Below, piece after piece: positions 1-9,629 of a stretch of DNA of 64,000 bases. Origin of the DNA: Aureimonas frigidaquae (lineage in GTDB: Bacteria; Pseudomonadota; Alphaproteobacteria; Rhizobiales; Rhizobiaceae); the NCBI RefSeq assembly GCF_001463905.1, contig NZ_BBWR01000005.1, forward strand, positions 1-64,000, written 5' to 3'. The notes below the pieces were generated by a model. It did not search any database and had not been told where the DNA came from. It was given only the letters and a program-made list of their open reading frames with translations. The position numbers were made by a program, and so were the translations under genes. How positions within the stretch are numbered: the stretch's first letter is position 1; the number at the start of each line of letters is the position of its first letter.

Positions 1-1069
1 CGGGAATCAGCCCCGCCTCCAGCCGCTCCAGCCCTGCATAGGCGATCATGGCCGCATTGTCGGTGCACAGGGCCGCCGGCGGCGCCACGAGCTGCGCACC
101 GTGGCGCGCGGTCGCCGCCGTCAGCGCTGCGCGGATCGCCTGATTGGCGGCAACGCCGCCCGCCACCGCAAGCACGGCTTGCGTGCCGGCCGGCAGGACG
201 GTGCGCAGCCGCGCCAGGGCGCGGTCGACGCGGTCCCCCAGGCTGTCGGCCGCAGCCGCCTGGAACGCGGCGCTCAAGTCTGCCACGTCGTTGTCCGACA
301 GCGGGCTCGCCGCCTCGGCGGCCAGCCGCACGGCCGTCTTCAGGCCCGAAAAGGAAAAGTCGAGGCGCGGGTCGCCCTTCATGGGGCGGGGAAGGCGGAA
401 CCGCGCGGCATTGCCCGCACTGGCCATCCGCTCGACCGACGGTCCGCCCGGATGCGGCAGGCCGAGCAGCTTGGCGGTCTTGTCGAAGGCTTCGCCCAGC
501 GCATCATCGATCGTCGTGCCCCAGCGCTCGTACTGGCCGAGGCCGCGGACCAGGATGATCTGGCTGTGGCCGCCCGACACGAGGAGAAGGAGATAGGGAT
601 AGGCGATCCCGTCGGTCAGCCGCGGCGTCAGCGCGTGCCCTTCCAGATGGTTGATGCCGAGAAAGGGAATATCGCGCGCGGCGGCGATGGCCCGGCCGGT
701 CATCGCGCCCACGATAAGCCCGCCGACAAGGCCCGGCCCCGTCGTCGCCGCCACGGCGTCGAGCGCGTCGATCCGGATGGCGGCCTCTGCCAAGGCGGCC
801 CGCACGATGCCGTCCATGGCCTCGACATGCGCCCGGGCGGCGATCTCCGGAACGACGCCGCCATAGGCGGCATGGTCTTCGACCTGGCTGTAGACGATAT
901 TGGACAGGATGCGCGCCGTGCCGTCCGCACCCCGCGCGACGATGCTTGCGGCGGTTTCGTCGCAGCTCGATTCCAGGCCGAGTATGGTTCGGGCGGGCCG
1001 CGCGGGCGGTACCGTTCCGCCGGATGCCGGCCGCGTGACGCTGTCCTGCAAGGGTCGACGGCTCCTCAT
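1..1069 (-). CDS. tsaD: tRNA N6-adenosine threonylcarbamoyltransferase TsaD (3' end cut off)
   Basis: Transfers the threonylcarbamoyl group to A37 of ANN-decoding tRNAs, working with TsaB, TsaE and TsaC. About 356 residues are in the window and the last few lie beyond base 1. Visible marks are [12 protein letters not shown] near residues 29-40, the metal-binding HLEGH at 141-145 (His141, His145), LLVSGGHS near 163 and a C-terminal [12 protein letters not shown] stretch. The chosen ATG gives about 27 residues ahead of the usual ILGxE start. No better start codon lies between, so the extension may be real, or a TTG at codon 7 may be used. It is divergent from hemC, a common alphaproteobacterial arrangement. 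This frame runs off the window edge, so the gene is easy to miss. Confidence 0.95.
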   Translation of the reverse strand, partial: MRSRRPLQDSVTRPASGGTVPPARPARTILGLESSCDETAASIVARGADGTARILSNIVYSQVEDHAAYGGVVPEIAARAHVEAMDGIVRAALAEAAIRIDALDAVAATTGPGLVGGLIVGAMTGRAIAAARDIPFLGINHLEGHALTPRLTDGIAYPYLLLLVSGGHSQIILVRGLGQYERWGTTIDDALGEAFDKTAKLLGLPHPGGPSVERMASAGNAARFRLPRPMKGDPRLDFSFSGLKTAVRLAAEAASPLSDNDVADLSAAFQAAAADSLGDRVDRALARLRTVLPAGTQAVLAVAGGVAANQAIRAALTAATARHGAQLVAPPAALCTDNAAMIAYAGLERLEAGLIP

Positions 1070-1159
1070 GTTCGCCTGCCGACATAGCGTTTCGCACGGC
1101 AAAGCGCCACACCCCCGGTGGGCATGTCGCAACCGGCGGGCCGACCCGCGGCAAAGGCT

Positions 1160-1188
1160 TCTATCCTGGCTCGAAAGATTCTAGACAA
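1160..1188 (-). promoter_or_regulatory. Putative sigma-70 promoter for tsaD
   Basis: On the minus strand there is a -35-like TTGTCT (1188-1183), a 17-base spacer and a -10-like GATAGA (1165-1160). The leader to the tsaD ATG would be about 90 bases. It is inferred from consensus similarity only. Confidence 0.35.
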
Positions 1189-1223
1189 GGCACGCCATCC
1201 TCCACGGGCAGGCCAAGGGATAC

Positions 1224-2186
1224 GTGAAGCGCAGCATGACAGACCACCGCAGCTCGAAGGGCCCCATCCGCATCGGCACGCGGGGAAGCCGGCTCGCTTT
1301 GGCGCAGGCGCATCAGGTCCGCGACCTCCTGATGGCGGCCCATGGCCTGTCCGAAGAGGACATCGCCATCGTGGTCATGTCCACGGCGGGGGACCGGATC
1401 CAGGATCGCGCTCTGTCGGAAGTGGGCGGCAAGGGCCTCTTCACGCTCGAGATCGAGGAGGGGCTGTTGTCCGGCCGCCTCGACCTGGCGGTGCATTCGT
1501 CCAAGGACATGGCCACGCAATTGCCGGCCGGGCTGCATCTGGCCGCCTTCCTGGAGCGGGAGGACGTGCGGGATGTCTTCATCGGACGCACGGCGCCGCG
1601 CCTTGCCGAGCTTGCGCCCGGGGCGCATGTGGGCTCCGCATCGCTGCGCCGGCAGGCGCTGATCCGGCGGCTGCGCCCGGACCTGACCCTGTCGATCTTC
1701 CGCGGCAATGTGCAGACCCGCCTCGCCAAGCTGGAGGCGGGCGCGGCGGACGGCACGCTTCTGGCCCTGGCTGGCCTGAACCGGCTGGGCATGGCGCATG
1801 TGGCGACGGAAATCCTCGATGCAGACCGCTTTCCGCCCGCGCCGGGGCAGGGCGCCATCTGCGTCGAGAGCCGTATCGGCGATGAGCGCATCGCCGCGCT
1901 GCTGGCTCCGCTCGACCATCGTGCGACACGCCTGGAGCTGACGGCCGAACGTGCGCTCCTTCGGGTTCTGGACGGTTCGTGCCGCACGCCCATCGCCGCT
2001 CTGGCGCGATGTGGCGCCGATGACCGGCTCGATCTCCATGGCATGATCCTGACGCCCGATGGCACCGCCATGCACGAGGACCGGGTCAGCGGGCCGGCGG
2101 ACGAAGCCGAGGCGCTCGGAACGGCGCTCGGCCGCACCCTTCTTGGCAGGGCCGGACCGGGCTTTTTCGAGGGCTGGGCACGGTGA
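1224..2186 (+). CDS. hemC: Porphobilinogen deaminase (hydroxymethylbilane synthase) HemC
   Basis: Condenses four porphobilinogens to hydroxymethylbilane in tetrapyrrole synthesis. The 320-residue length is normal. [14 protein letters not shown] lies near residue 15, catalytic Asp95 sits in HSSKDMA, and the dipyrromethane-cofactor Cys253 sits in [12 protein letters not shown]. The start is uncertain: GTG at 1224 follows AAGGGA by three bases, and an in-frame ATG at 1236 gives the more typical [14 protein letters not shown] beginning. The 3' end overlaps hemD by four bases (GTGA), implying translational coupling. Confidence 0.95.
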   Translation: MKRSMTDHRSSKGPIRIGTRGSRLALAQAHQVRDLLMAAHGLSEEDIAIVVMSTAGDRIQDRALSEVGGKGLFTLEIEEGLLSGRLDLAVHSSKDMATQLPAGLHLAAFLEREDVRDVFIGRTAPRLAELAPGAHVGSASLRRQALIRRLRPDLTLSIFRGNVQTRLAKLEAGAADGTLLALAGLNRLGMAHVATEILDADRFPPAPGQGAICVESRIGDERIAALLAPLDHRATRLELTAERALLRVLDGSCRTPIAALARCGADDRLDLHGMILTPDGTAMHEDRVSGPADEAEALGTALGRTLLGRAGPGFFEGWAR

Positions 2187-2911
2187 TCCGCGTCCTCGTC
2201 CTGCGGGAGGCGGCGGCGGCGCGACAAACGGCCGACGCCTTGCAGGCACGGGGGATGGCAGCCCTCATCATGCCGCTGGAAACGGTTGTCCGGCTGGATC
2301 CGCCACCGCCGCCCGAAGCCGGCGCCGTGACGGGGTTCCTTATCACCAGCGCGCATGCGATCGCCTGGCTCCAACGCCACTATGCCGGCGATGGACGGCG
2401 TGTCTTCGCCGTTGGGCCCGCCACCGCCCGCAATGCCCGCGCGGCCGGCTTTGCCGATGTGGTCGCGGCAGCGGGCAGCGCGCAATCTCTGGCCGCGCTT
2501 CTCATGCAGGAGGGGCCGGGCGACGGGCCGCTCCTCTACGCCGCCGGCGTGGACCGCCGGCCCGACCTGGAGCTGGCCCTGGCGGCGGCGGGGCGCGCGG
2601 TGATCGTGCGGGAATGCTACGATGTCGTCTTCCGGGCGCCGGAGCCTGCCGAGCGCGCGGCCATGACCGGGGCCACGGCCCCCGATTGCGCGCTGCTTCT
2701 GTCGGCCGGGCAGGCGCGCGCCTTTGCGGCGCTCGTGCCGGACGGCATGGTCGGGCCGCGCCCCTATTGCCTGTCGGCGCGGATTGCGCAGGCCCTGCCG
2801 CCGCGTCTTCTCCACAATTGCGTCGTTTCTCCCGTTCCGGCCTTGGACGGGTTGCTGGCGATGCTCGAAAACGATCGTTGCAGTCTGGAAACAAGGCGCT
2901 ACATGCAGTGA
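2183..2911 (+). CDS. hemD: Uroporphyrinogen-III synthase HemD
   Basis: Cyclises hydroxymethylbilane with inversion of ring D to give uroporphyrinogen III. The 242-residue protein starts at a GTG overlapping the hemC stop. HemD sequences diverge strongly. The call rests on the two-domain HEM4 pattern (FLITSAHAI near residue 52, [13 protein letters not shown] near 172), the normal length and the place immediately after hemC. Expression is probably coupled to hemC. Confidence 0.88.
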   Translation: MIRVLVLREAAAARQTADALQARGMAALIMPLETVVRLDPPPPPEAGAVTGFLITSAHAIAWLQRHYAGDGRRVFAVGPATARNARAAGFADVVAAAGSAQSLAALLMQEGPGDGPLLYAAGVDRRPDLELALAAAGRAVIVRECYDVVFRAPEPAERAAMTGATAPDCALLLSAGQARAFAALVPDGMVGPRPYCLSARIAQALPPRLLHNCVVSPVPALDGLLAMLENDRCSLETRRYMQ

Positions 2912-3033
2912 GCGCGGCCCCGTCCGGGGGGGCGCTCGCGCCATGATGCGGGGATCGGACCTGATCCTTGCGACGGATTAAAAGTGAGCCGCGGCCGAAT
3001 CGGCGCCGCGGCGAGAGGGAACGGGAGAAGCGT

Positions 3034-4707
3034 ATGGCGAATCGTCCGCGCCGGTCAAAGGTGGGTGACACGACGCCCTCGAAGACCATCGATCTGACCG
3101 CGCAGGAAGCGTCCGGGCCGGATGCGTCGACACCCGCGCCGGCTGCGTCGGACACACCGGTTCCGCCCGTGACGCCACCGGACGCGCCGGCGAGCGTGGA
3201 CGACGTGGCGGCCACCGCGCCGCCGGCGCCGACGGCCAGCGCCGCGGGCTTCGCCACCAAGGCAGCGGCGGTCACGCCCGAACCCGAAACGGACAGCACC
3301 CGGAAGGCGGCGCCCGGAGCGCGCCGCGCGGTGACGACGCCCCTGCCGGCGCCGAGCCAGCAGGCCAGGCCCGCGCCGGGCGAGGGCCTGGCCGACCAGG
3401 CCGCGCAGCAGGAGGCGGACAGAACCGGAGCCACAAAGGCCGGGGACGCAACGGCCGCACCCGCCGCACCCAAGGACGACGCAACCGAGCGTTTCGCAGC
3501 CGAGGAAGGCTTCACCCGGCCCCTGTCGCATGCGGACCTGTCCGAGTTCGACGATGATGAGACCGTCACCTCGGCAGCCGAGCCCGAGGCGGTGCCGGCG
3601 TCCGACCCTGCCCCCTACCGCGAACCCGATGTCCAGCCGGTTCCACCGTCGGCCGGCTCCTTGATCGGGGCGGCACTCGGCGGTGGCCTGGTGGCTCTGG
3701 TCGGCGGCGGCATCCTCCTCTATTCCGGCATTCTGCCGGGTCTCCCCACATCACAGCCCGCCGCCACGCAGTTCGCCTCGGCCGGGGAAGTCCAACGCCT
3801 GACGGGCGATCTGACGACGCTGCGCGAATCGGTGGAGCAGCTTCAATCGGCCCAGGCCGCCGGCGGCGCGACGACCTCGCCGGTCTCGGCCACCGATTTT
3901 GCCGCGCTGAGCGATCGCCTGGCGGCGATGGAGCGCAGCCTGCAGAATGGCAACACCGCCTCCGGCGATCTGACATCCGGGCTCGATGCCCTGCGCGGGA
4001 CCGTGGACGAGCTCACGCAGAACGTCCAGGCCGCCCGCGATGCCGCGGCCGGCGCGACGCAGACGGCCGATGCCGCCACGCAGGCCGCCACCGGGGCGCG
4101 CGAGAGCGCGGACCAGATCCAGCAGTCCGTGACGCAGATGGAAGACCGCCTCGACGCGATCGAGGCTTCGAACCGCCAGGCGGGCACGGCGCTGGCGGCA
4201 GCCGGCCTCAAGGCGGCGATCGACCGCGGCGGGCCTTTCGCGCCGGAGCTCGAGGCCTATGCCACCGCTTCCGGCGCGCCGGAAAAGGTCGACGGGCTGC
4301 GCGACAGCGCCGCCTCCGGTGTGCCGACCCTGGCGACGCTCCAGGGCGAATGGCCGGATGTCGAGCGCGCCATGCTGCTCGCCTTGCGGCCGGACAGCGC
4401 GACCGCGCCGGTCGGCGACCAGCTCATGGCCGGCCTGCGTTCGCTCGTGACCGTGCGCCCGGAAGGGGCGGCCGCCGATACGGCCGAGGGCCCCGAGGGC
4501 GCGGTCGGCCGCATGAGCGCGGCCCTGCGCAGCGGCGATCTCGGCGCCTATCTGTCGCAGGAGGAAAGCCTTCCCGACGCCGCGCGTCAGGCGGGTGCGG
4601 ACTATACGGCCCGCGTGCGGGCCCGTCACAATGCCGATACGCTGCTGGACCAGGCGCTGACGGGCGCCATTTCCGGCAATCCCGTCACACCTGCCACCGC
4701 CGATTGA
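3034..4707 (+). CDS. Mitofilin/Mic60-domain inner-membrane protein
   Basis: A 557-residue protein with three parts. Residues 1-205 are rich in Pro, Ala and acidic residues and look disordered. One transmembrane helix lies near 209-234, followed by a mostly helical, coiled-coil-prone stretch with many Gln/Ala heptads (about 240-400). The C-terminal part resembles the mitofilin domain, with DRGGPFAPELEAY near 400 and a later segment of LDQAL type. The ATG at 3034 is preceded by GGGAG at about seven bases. The place between hemD and hemY is the known alphaproteobacterial setting for the bacterial relative of MICOS subunit Mic60, which shapes intracytoplasmic membranes in some species. A role in membrane organisation here is inference. 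Confidence 0.85.
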   Translation: MANRPRRSKVGDTTPSKTIDLTAQEASGPDASTPAPAASDTPVPPVTPPDAPASVDDVAATAPPAPTASAAGFATKAAAVTPEPETDSTRKAAPGARRAVTTPLPAPSQQARPAPGEGLADQAAQQEADRTGATKAGDATAAPAAPKDDATERFAAEEGFTRPLSHADLSEFDDDETVTSAAEPEAVPASDPAPYREPDVQPVPPSAGSLIGAALGGGLVALVGGGILLYSGILPGLPTSQPAATQFASAGEVQRLTGDLTTLRESVEQLQSAQAAGGATTSPVSATDFAALSDRLAAMERSLQNGNTASGDLTSGLDALRGTVDELTQNVQAARDAAAGATQTADAATQAATGARESADQIQQSVTQMEDRLDAIEASNRQAGTALAAAGLKAAIDRGGPFAPELEAYATASGAPEKVDGLRDSAASGVPTLATLQGEWPDVERAMLLALRPDSATAPVGDQLMAGLRSLVTVRPEGAAADTAEGPEGAVGRMSAALRSGDLGAYLSQEESLPDAARQAGADYTARVRARHNADTLLDQALTGAISGNPVTPATAD

Positions 4708-4716
4708 GGCCAAGAC

Positions 4717-6228
4717 ATGTTGCGTATCCTCGCATTCTTTCTCGTGGTGCTGGCGGCTGGCCTCGGCTTTGCGTGGCTGGCCGATCATCCGGGCAGCGTC
4801 ACGGTCGTCTGGCAGGGGCAGGAGCTGCGCACCACCTTCATGGTCGTGATCATCGCCCTGGCGCTGCTCGTCGTCGGGGCCGTCCTCGTGTTCTGGCTCT
4901 TGCAGACCCTCTTCGGCGCGCCGGACCGGATTGGCCGCTTCTTCGACGGCCGGCGCCGTGACCGGGGCTATCGTGCCCTGTCCAGCGGCATCCTGGCGGC
5001 CGGCGCGGGCGATGCCGCCACGGCGCGCCGCATGGAGCGGCAGGGCCGTAAGCTCCTGTCCTCCGACAAGGAGCCGCTCCTGCGCTTCCTGGATGCGCAG
5101 ACGGCGATGATCGAGGGCGACCACGCCCGGGCACGGCGCGTGTTCGAAAGCATGGAGCACGATCCCGATACGCGCCTTCTGGCGTTGCGGGGCCTGTACC
5201 TCAACGCCGAACGGGTGAACGATACGAGCGCCGCGCGCCAGTATGCCGAGCGCGCCGTGCGCATTGCACCGCATGTTCCCTGGGCCGGCGGCGCCGTCCT
5301 GGAACTCAAGGCCGCCGAAGGAGACTATGACGGCGCCCTGGCCATTCTGGAGGCGCAGCGCAATTCCCGCCTGGTCGAAAAGAGCGAGAGCCAGCGCCTG
5401 CGCGCGGTGCTCCTGGCCGGCAAGGCGATGTCGCTGGCGGATGCCGACCCGGCCGGCGCGCGCAACGCAGCGCGCGAAGCCCAGAAACTCAGCCCCGACC
5501 TGGTGCCCGCCGCGCTCCTGGCGGCCCGCGCCAGTCTGCGGCTGGGCGATGCGCGCAAGGCCCAGAAGGTGCTGGAGGCCTCCTGGCGCGTGGAGCCGCA
5601 CCCCGATGTGGCGCAGGCCTATATCCATCTGAACCCGGGCGACAATGCCGAGGAGCGCCTGCGCCGCGCGCAGCGCCTTGCGGGCTACCACCCCGACAGC
5701 CCCGAATCGCGCCTCGCCGTGGCGCATGCCGCCTTCGAGGCCCGGAACTACGCCCTGGCGCGGAGCGAAGCCGAATGGGTCGCCGAGCGTGCCCCGCGTG
5801 AAAACGCCTATCTCCTCCTGGCCGATATCGAGGAAGCCGAAGGCGGACCGGACGCGCGCGTGCGGGCCTATATGCAGCGCGCCTTGCGCGCGCCGAAGGA
5901 TCCGGCCTGGACGGCGGACGGCATCGTTAGCCGGGAGTGGCGCCCCTTCTCGCCGGCGACCGGCCGGATCGACGCCTTCCGCTGGCGCGTGCCGGTCGAA
6001 GGCGATGCCCTGGATGCGCCGCTTCTGGACAATATCGCCATTCCCGCGCGCAGCACTGAGGCAACGCCCGACAGCGGGCAGATCGCCGCGCCGGCCCCCG
6101 TTCCGGCCGTGACGGCGCAACCGGACACGCAGCCGACCACCGACGCGACCGATCCCGGGCCCGTGCCGCCGTCCCCGCCGCGGGAGGCGGATTACGCGCA
6201 GCGCAAGGACGCGCGTTTCAACCTATAG
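4717..6228 (+). CDS. hemY: HemY-like inner-membrane TPR protein
   Basis: A 503-residue protein with two N-terminal membrane helices (about 3-22 and 41-63) carrying the HemY_N region, then helical tetratricopeptide-like repeats to about residue 410 and a Pro-rich tail. It starts nine bases after the mitofilin-domain gene and is surely cotranscribed with it. Despite the name, this proteobacterial HemY is not the Bacillus oxidase. Its role in late tetrapyrrole synthesis is undefined, and a scaffold role is usually proposed. TPR content and linkage to hemCD support the call. Confidence 0.88.
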   Translation: MLRILAFFLVVLAAGLGFAWLADHPGSVTVVWQGQELRTTFMVVIIALALLVVGAVLVFWLLQTLFGAPDRIGRFFDGRRRDRGYRALSSGILAAGAGDAATARRMERQGRKLLSSDKEPLLRFLDAQTAMIEGDHARARRVFESMEHDPDTRLLALRGLYLNAERVNDTSAARQYAERAVRIAPHVPWAGGAVLELKAAEGDYDGALAILEAQRNSRLVEKSESQRLRAVLLAGKAMSLADADPAGARNAAREAQKLSPDLVPAALLAARASLRLGDARKAQKVLEASWRVEPHPDVAQAYIHLNPGDNAEERLRRAQRLAGYHPDSPESRLAVAHAAFEARNYALARSEAEWVAERAPRENAYLLLADIEEAEGGPDARVRAYMQRALRAPKDPAWTADGIVSREWRPFSPATGRIDAFRWRVPVEGDALDAPLLDNIAIPARSTEATPDSGQIAAPAPVPAVTAQPDTQPTTDATDPGPVPPSPPREADYAQRKDARFNL

Positions 6229-6299
6229 AATCTTTACATCGCGGCTGCCCTGAACGAACATGGCGGCCTGATCCGCCCTGCCACGATGGATGGTCACGC

Positions 6300-6764
6300 A
6301 TGCTGGAGCGCCTCAAGGAGTTCCTGGACGGTCTTGCCCCGGATACGCGCCCGCACGGGACGCTCGACGACGATCCCCGTGTGGCCATGGCCGCGCTCCT
6401 GTCGCACATCGCCTCCGCCGACGGAGCGGTCACCGATGCGGAAGCGGTGCGCTTGCAGGACCTCGTGGCGGAACGGTTCGGGATCGACCGCCAGGACGCA
6501 GGGCGGCTGGTCGATGCCGGTCGCCGCGCCGATGAGGAGGCGGTGGACCTTTACACCTTCACCAGCGTCCTGATGCGCCATTACGATGAAGAGGCGCGCC
6601 TGCGCTTCGTGCGGGCGCTGTGGGAAATCAGCCTGGCCGACGGCCATGTGGGCGAGCTGGAAGACAATCTGATCTGGCGGATTTCCGAACTGCTCGGCGT
6701 CTCCACGCGCCAGCGGGTCGAAGCGCGCCAGGATGCGGCCGAGCGGATTCGAGGACATGCCTGA
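6300..6764 (+). CDS. TerB-family (tellurite resistance TerB-like) protein
   Basis: A 154-residue all-helical, acidic protein. MAALLSHIASADGAV near residues 29-43 and WEISLADGHVGELEDNLIWRISELLGV near 107 (given here in outline only: two ADG segments about 75 residues apart) are the paired Asp-bearing helices of the TerB fold. No TerD, TerC or other ter genes are near, so tellurite resistance is not implied. It follows hemY by 71 bases and overlaps the next gene by eight bases. The family is often seen downstream of hemY in this order. Function unknown. Confidence 0.82.
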   Translation: MLERLKEFLDGLAPDTRPHGTLDDDPRVAMAALLSHIASADGAVTDAEAVRLQDLVAERFGIDRQDAGRLVDAGRRADEEAVDLYTFTSVLMRHYDEEARLRFVRALWEISLADGHVGELEDNLIWRISELLGVSTRQRVEARQDAAERIRGHA

Positions 6765-7548
6765 CGGCGACACGACGCCATTGCGCCACCGGATCGGATC
6801 GGAAGCGGAGGCCGAGCGCCGCTACGAGATATCTGCCATCACCGATGCGCGCCCTGTCCTGGTGGTCCTGCACCAGGAACGGTCGACGCCGGGCCGCGTC
6901 GGGCAGATCCTGGAACAGGCCGGCGTGCAGCTTGACATTCGGCGCCCGGTCCTCGGCGATGCCTTGCCGCAAACGCTGGACGAGCACCGCGGGGCGATTG
7001 TCTTCGGCGGGCCGCCCAGTGCCAATGATGCCGACCCGCATCTGCGGGCCGAGGTCGAGTGGATGAAGGTTCCCCTGGCGGAGGACAAACCGTTTCTGGG
7101 CATCTGCCTCGGCGCGCAGATGCTGGCCAAGCATCTCGGCGCCGCGGTCGGCCCAAGGCCGGACGGGATCGTGGAGGTCGGCTACTACCCGCTGCGGCCC
7201 ACGCTGGAGGGCCGCCAGCTCCTGCCGCACTGGCCGCCCATGGTCTATCAGTGGCACCGCGAAGGCTTCGGCATGCCGTCCGGCGCGACGCTTCTGGCAA
7301 CGGGCGAAGCCTTCCCGCACCAGGCGTTCCGCTATGGGCGCAACGCTTATGGCGTCCAGTTCCATGCCGAGCTGACCCTCGCCATGCTCCATCGCTGGAC
7401 GACGCACGGCCATGAACGCCTGTCGCTCCCCGGCGCGCAGGCGCGCAAGGCGCATTTCACCGGCCGTGCCATGCACGACGCGCCCGTCCGCCGCTGGCTT
7501 GAGCAGATGCTGGGCCTCATCTTCGGCGGTCCGGCCGGCCGGGACTGA
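6757..7548 (+). CDS. Class I glutamine amidotransferase
   Basis: A 263-residue protein with a GuaA/CarA-type triad: nucleophile Cys117 in FLGICLGAQM, His203 and Glu205 in GVQFHAEL. The oxyanion strand IVFGGPPSAND is near residue 81. The first about 30 residues are extra and charged. No synthetase domain is fused, so it may release ammonia for an unlinked partner or act as a gamma-glutamyl hydrolase like PuuD. The ATG overlaps the TerB-like gene's stop by eight bases, suggesting coupling. It converges on the kinase gene with only 18 bases between. Confidence 0.85.
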   Translation: MPDGDTTPLRHRIGSEAEAERRYEISAITDARPVLVVLHQERSTPGRVGQILEQAGVQLDIRRPVLGDALPQTLDEHRGAIVFGGPPSANDADPHLRAEVEWMKVPLAEDKPFLGICLGAQMLAKHLGAAVGPRPDGIVEVGYYPLRPTLEGRQLLPHWPPMVYQWHREGFGMPSGATLLATGEAFPHQAFRYGRNAYGVQFHAELTLAMLHRWTTHGHERLSLPGAQARKAHFTGRAMHDAPVRRWLEQMLGLIFGGPAGRD

Positions 7549-7566
7549 GCCCCCGCCCCGGCAGCG

Positions 7567-8874
7567 TCAGGGCGCGATCGCATCGAGAAAGTCGGACATA
7601 AGGTCCCGCGCACCGGCTTCCGGCTCGCTTCCGGCCATGACCGCGACGGCGATGGCGATGGCCGAAGATGTCGGATTGTGGCTTGCCGCCCCCGCTCGCA
7701 GGTTCATGACCAGCGTCGGGCACAGGAAGGCGGCGAGCCGGATGACCCGGCGCCAATCATCGGGAAGCAGCCCCTGCGCCGCCAGCAGGGCCAGGAGCGG
7801 GCGCCAGAGCGCATCGCGCTTGACGGCCAGAAGCGCCTGACGCACCGGCGAGGGGGCGAAGTCGGTTTCGATGTCGATGATGTCGCCGTTGTGCCGCACC
7901 CTCGCCGCGTAGCGCTTTTGCGCTTCGTCGGGTTCGTAGAGCCAGACGGGATGGGCGAGGATGTTGTGGAATGTGCTCTTGACCTCGGCCAGGAGGGTCG
8001 GAACATGCTCGCCGGCGAAGGCCGGATCGAAGAAGCGAAGCTCGGGCCCGTCCCGGCCCGCCACGTACCAGACATTGGCATTGTGCGCGTCTCCATGCGC
8101 GACGACGCCGCCGGCATCGGCAAGGCGCGTGGGCTCGAGGCGCTGGCGGGCGGCATCGAAGAGACCGCCGATCGTATCGCGGTAGAGAATGCCGTTGATG
8201 CGGACCCGGCTGGTGGCGAGCGTCGGCCAGTCGAGCTCCGCCCCCGGAAAGGCGAAGCGCTTGCCGACATAGAAGGCGGCGAGGCGCCCCCCGGGATAGT
8301 GCCCGGACGGCAGGTCCACGAGCCGGTCGTGGAACAGACGGTGGATGGGCTCGCGCGCGCTGTCCTGCGCGGTGATGGGGTGCAGCGTGCGGGCGAAGAC
8401 CTCCATGAGGTGGCCTGACAGGACATGCTCCGCACGCGCTGCCGCCGCAATGCCGGCCGGGTCCGCAACCATGTCCAGCGCGCGCAGCACGTCGGAAAAG
8501 CGCGGGTCCGACCGCCGCCGATAGACCAGGATCTGCTCGCCCGGCAGGGTCGAGGACAGGACGGGCATGTCCACGGGAAGACCGGCTCGGGCCAGGATGT
8601 CGGCGCGGTAATACTCGCCCGACATGGTCTCCTCCCCGTCTTCCTGGTGGAACTTGAAGAAGAAGGCGCCGTCGGGCGTGTCGAAGAAGCCGTTCAGCGA
8701 GTTGAGGCTGTACTGGTCCCGGTTGATGGTCACGTTGCCGGGCGCGATGGCGAAGAGATCCTGAAGGAACGTGGCCAGCATCGCCTCGGCCCGGCCATCG
8801 CCCGCGCGGGCCGCCGCGCGGATCTCGCGCGTGCGCATGGGGGGCGTCACAGGGGCCGAAATGGGAGCCGTCAT
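7567..8874 (-). CDS. APH-fold small-molecule kinase (last gene of the HisD-like/ABC operon)
   Basis: A 435-residue protein with an aminoglycoside phosphotransferase/choline-kinase fold. FFFKF (Lys74) is the likely ATP lysine and Glu87 the helix-C partner. HGDAHNAN (260-267) is the Brenner catalytic loop and FFDPAF (281-286) supplies the metal-binding Asp. It is longer than typical APH enzymes because of about 110 residues of C-terminal helix. The ATG overlaps the stop of the HutC-type regulator (ATGA), so it belongs to that operon and probably phosphorylates the imported compound or a product. The substrate is unknown. Resistance to aminoglycosides is not implied. Confidence 0.8.
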   Translation of the reverse strand: MTAPISAPVTPPMRTREIRAAARAGDGRAEAMLATFLQDLFAIAPGNVTINRDQYSLNSLNGFFDTPDGAFFFKFHQEDGEETMSGEYYRADILARAGLPVDMPVLSSTLPGEQILVYRRRSDPRFSDVLRALDMVADPAGIAAAARAEHVLSGHLMEVFARTLHPITAQDSAREPIHRLFHDRLVDLPSGHYPGGRLAAFYVGKRFAFPGAELDWPTLATSRVRINGILYRDTIGGLFDAARQRLEPTRLADAGGVVAHGDAHNANVWYVAGRDGPELRFFDPAFAGEHVPTLLAEVKSTFHNILAHPVWLYEPDEAQKRYAARVRHNGDIIDIETDFAPSPVRQALLAVKRDALWRPLLALLAAQGLLPDDWRRVIRLAAFLCPTLVMNLRAGAASHNPTSSAIAIAVAVMAGSEPEAGARDLMSDFLDAIAP

Positions 8875-9608
8875 GGCCGCCCCGCCTGCAGGGCGTAGCG
8901 GCTGCCGAGCCAGCTCCGTTCCCCCACATAGGTAAAGCTGTTGACCGTCGCCACGACACGCCCCGTCCAGGTCTTGCGGTGCAGGACGAGGCAGCAGGAA
9001 CCCGGCGCGATGCCGAGCCTCTGCGCCGCCTGCGACCCGGCCGGCACGGCACCGATCAGATGCTCGACCTCGGTCATGGGCGTCGCATGCTGGAGGTAGT
9101 CGAAGGTCGTCATGGCGGTGAAATCCTGCTGTGTATAGTCGGGCACCAGGTCCGGGTTCACGTGGCGCTCCTCGATCTGCACCGGCACGCCATCCTCGTG
9201 ATGCAGGATCACCGAATGATCCACCGGACGCATGGCGTCGAACTCGAAGGCCAGCACCACGTCCGGGGCCGGCCGGGCGACGGTTTCCAGCACGAGCACG
9301 GCGGCGTGATGTCGCCCGCCGCGTGCGGCGATCTCGGCCGCGATGCTGGTGACCTCGATCAAGGTGGATTGCGGGCGCGCCGGTGCGACGAAGGTGCCGA
9401 CCCCCTGGATGCGCCGCAGAATGCCCGCCGCCGTCAGCTCCCGCAGGGCGCGGTTGACCGTCATGCGCGACAGGCCGAGCTGGGCGACGAGCATGTTTTC
9501 GGACGGCAGGCGGCTGTTGCTCGGCCAGGCCCCGGAGCGGATCTTGTCGAGGACGAGCGTCTTCACCTTCTCATAGAGCGGCGCGGCATCGTCCGGGAGC
9601 GTGTCCAT
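8871..9608 (-). CDS. HutC-subfamily GntR transcriptional regulator
   Basis: A 245-residue regulator. The winged helix is residues 10-75 (RLPSENMLVAQLGLSRMTV is the helix-turn-helix), followed by a UTRA effector domain from about 95 to 240 with QIEERHVNPDLVP and a C-terminal VATVNSFTYVG strand. The ATG at 9608 follows a clear GGAGG by eight bases, and an in-frame ATG at 9626 has no such site. It lies between the HisD-like gene and the kinase. UTRA domains bind the pathway substrate or product, so it probably controls this operon through the GTCTATAC site on the promoter near 15.12 kb. That link is inference. Confidence 0.92.
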   Translation of the reverse strand: MDTLPDDAAPLYEKVKTLVLDKIRSGAWPSNSRLPSENMLVAQLGLSRMTVNRALRELTAAGILRRIQGVGTFVAPARPQSTLIEVTSIAAEIAARGGRHHAAVLVLETVARPAPDVVLAFEFDAMRPVDHSVILHHEDGVPVQIEERHVNPDLVPDYTQQDFTAMTTFDYLQHATPMTEVEHLIGAVPAGSQAAQRLGIAPGSCCLVLHRKTWTGRVVATVNSFTYVGERSWLGSRYALQAGRP

Positions 9609-9629
9609 CCCGCTGCCTCCGTCCATCCG

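Noticed and set aside
6300-6764. Tellurite-resistance or phage-defence ter operon
   Set aside because: Only a TerB-like fold is present. There are no TerC, TerD, TerE or TerZ-type genes in the window.
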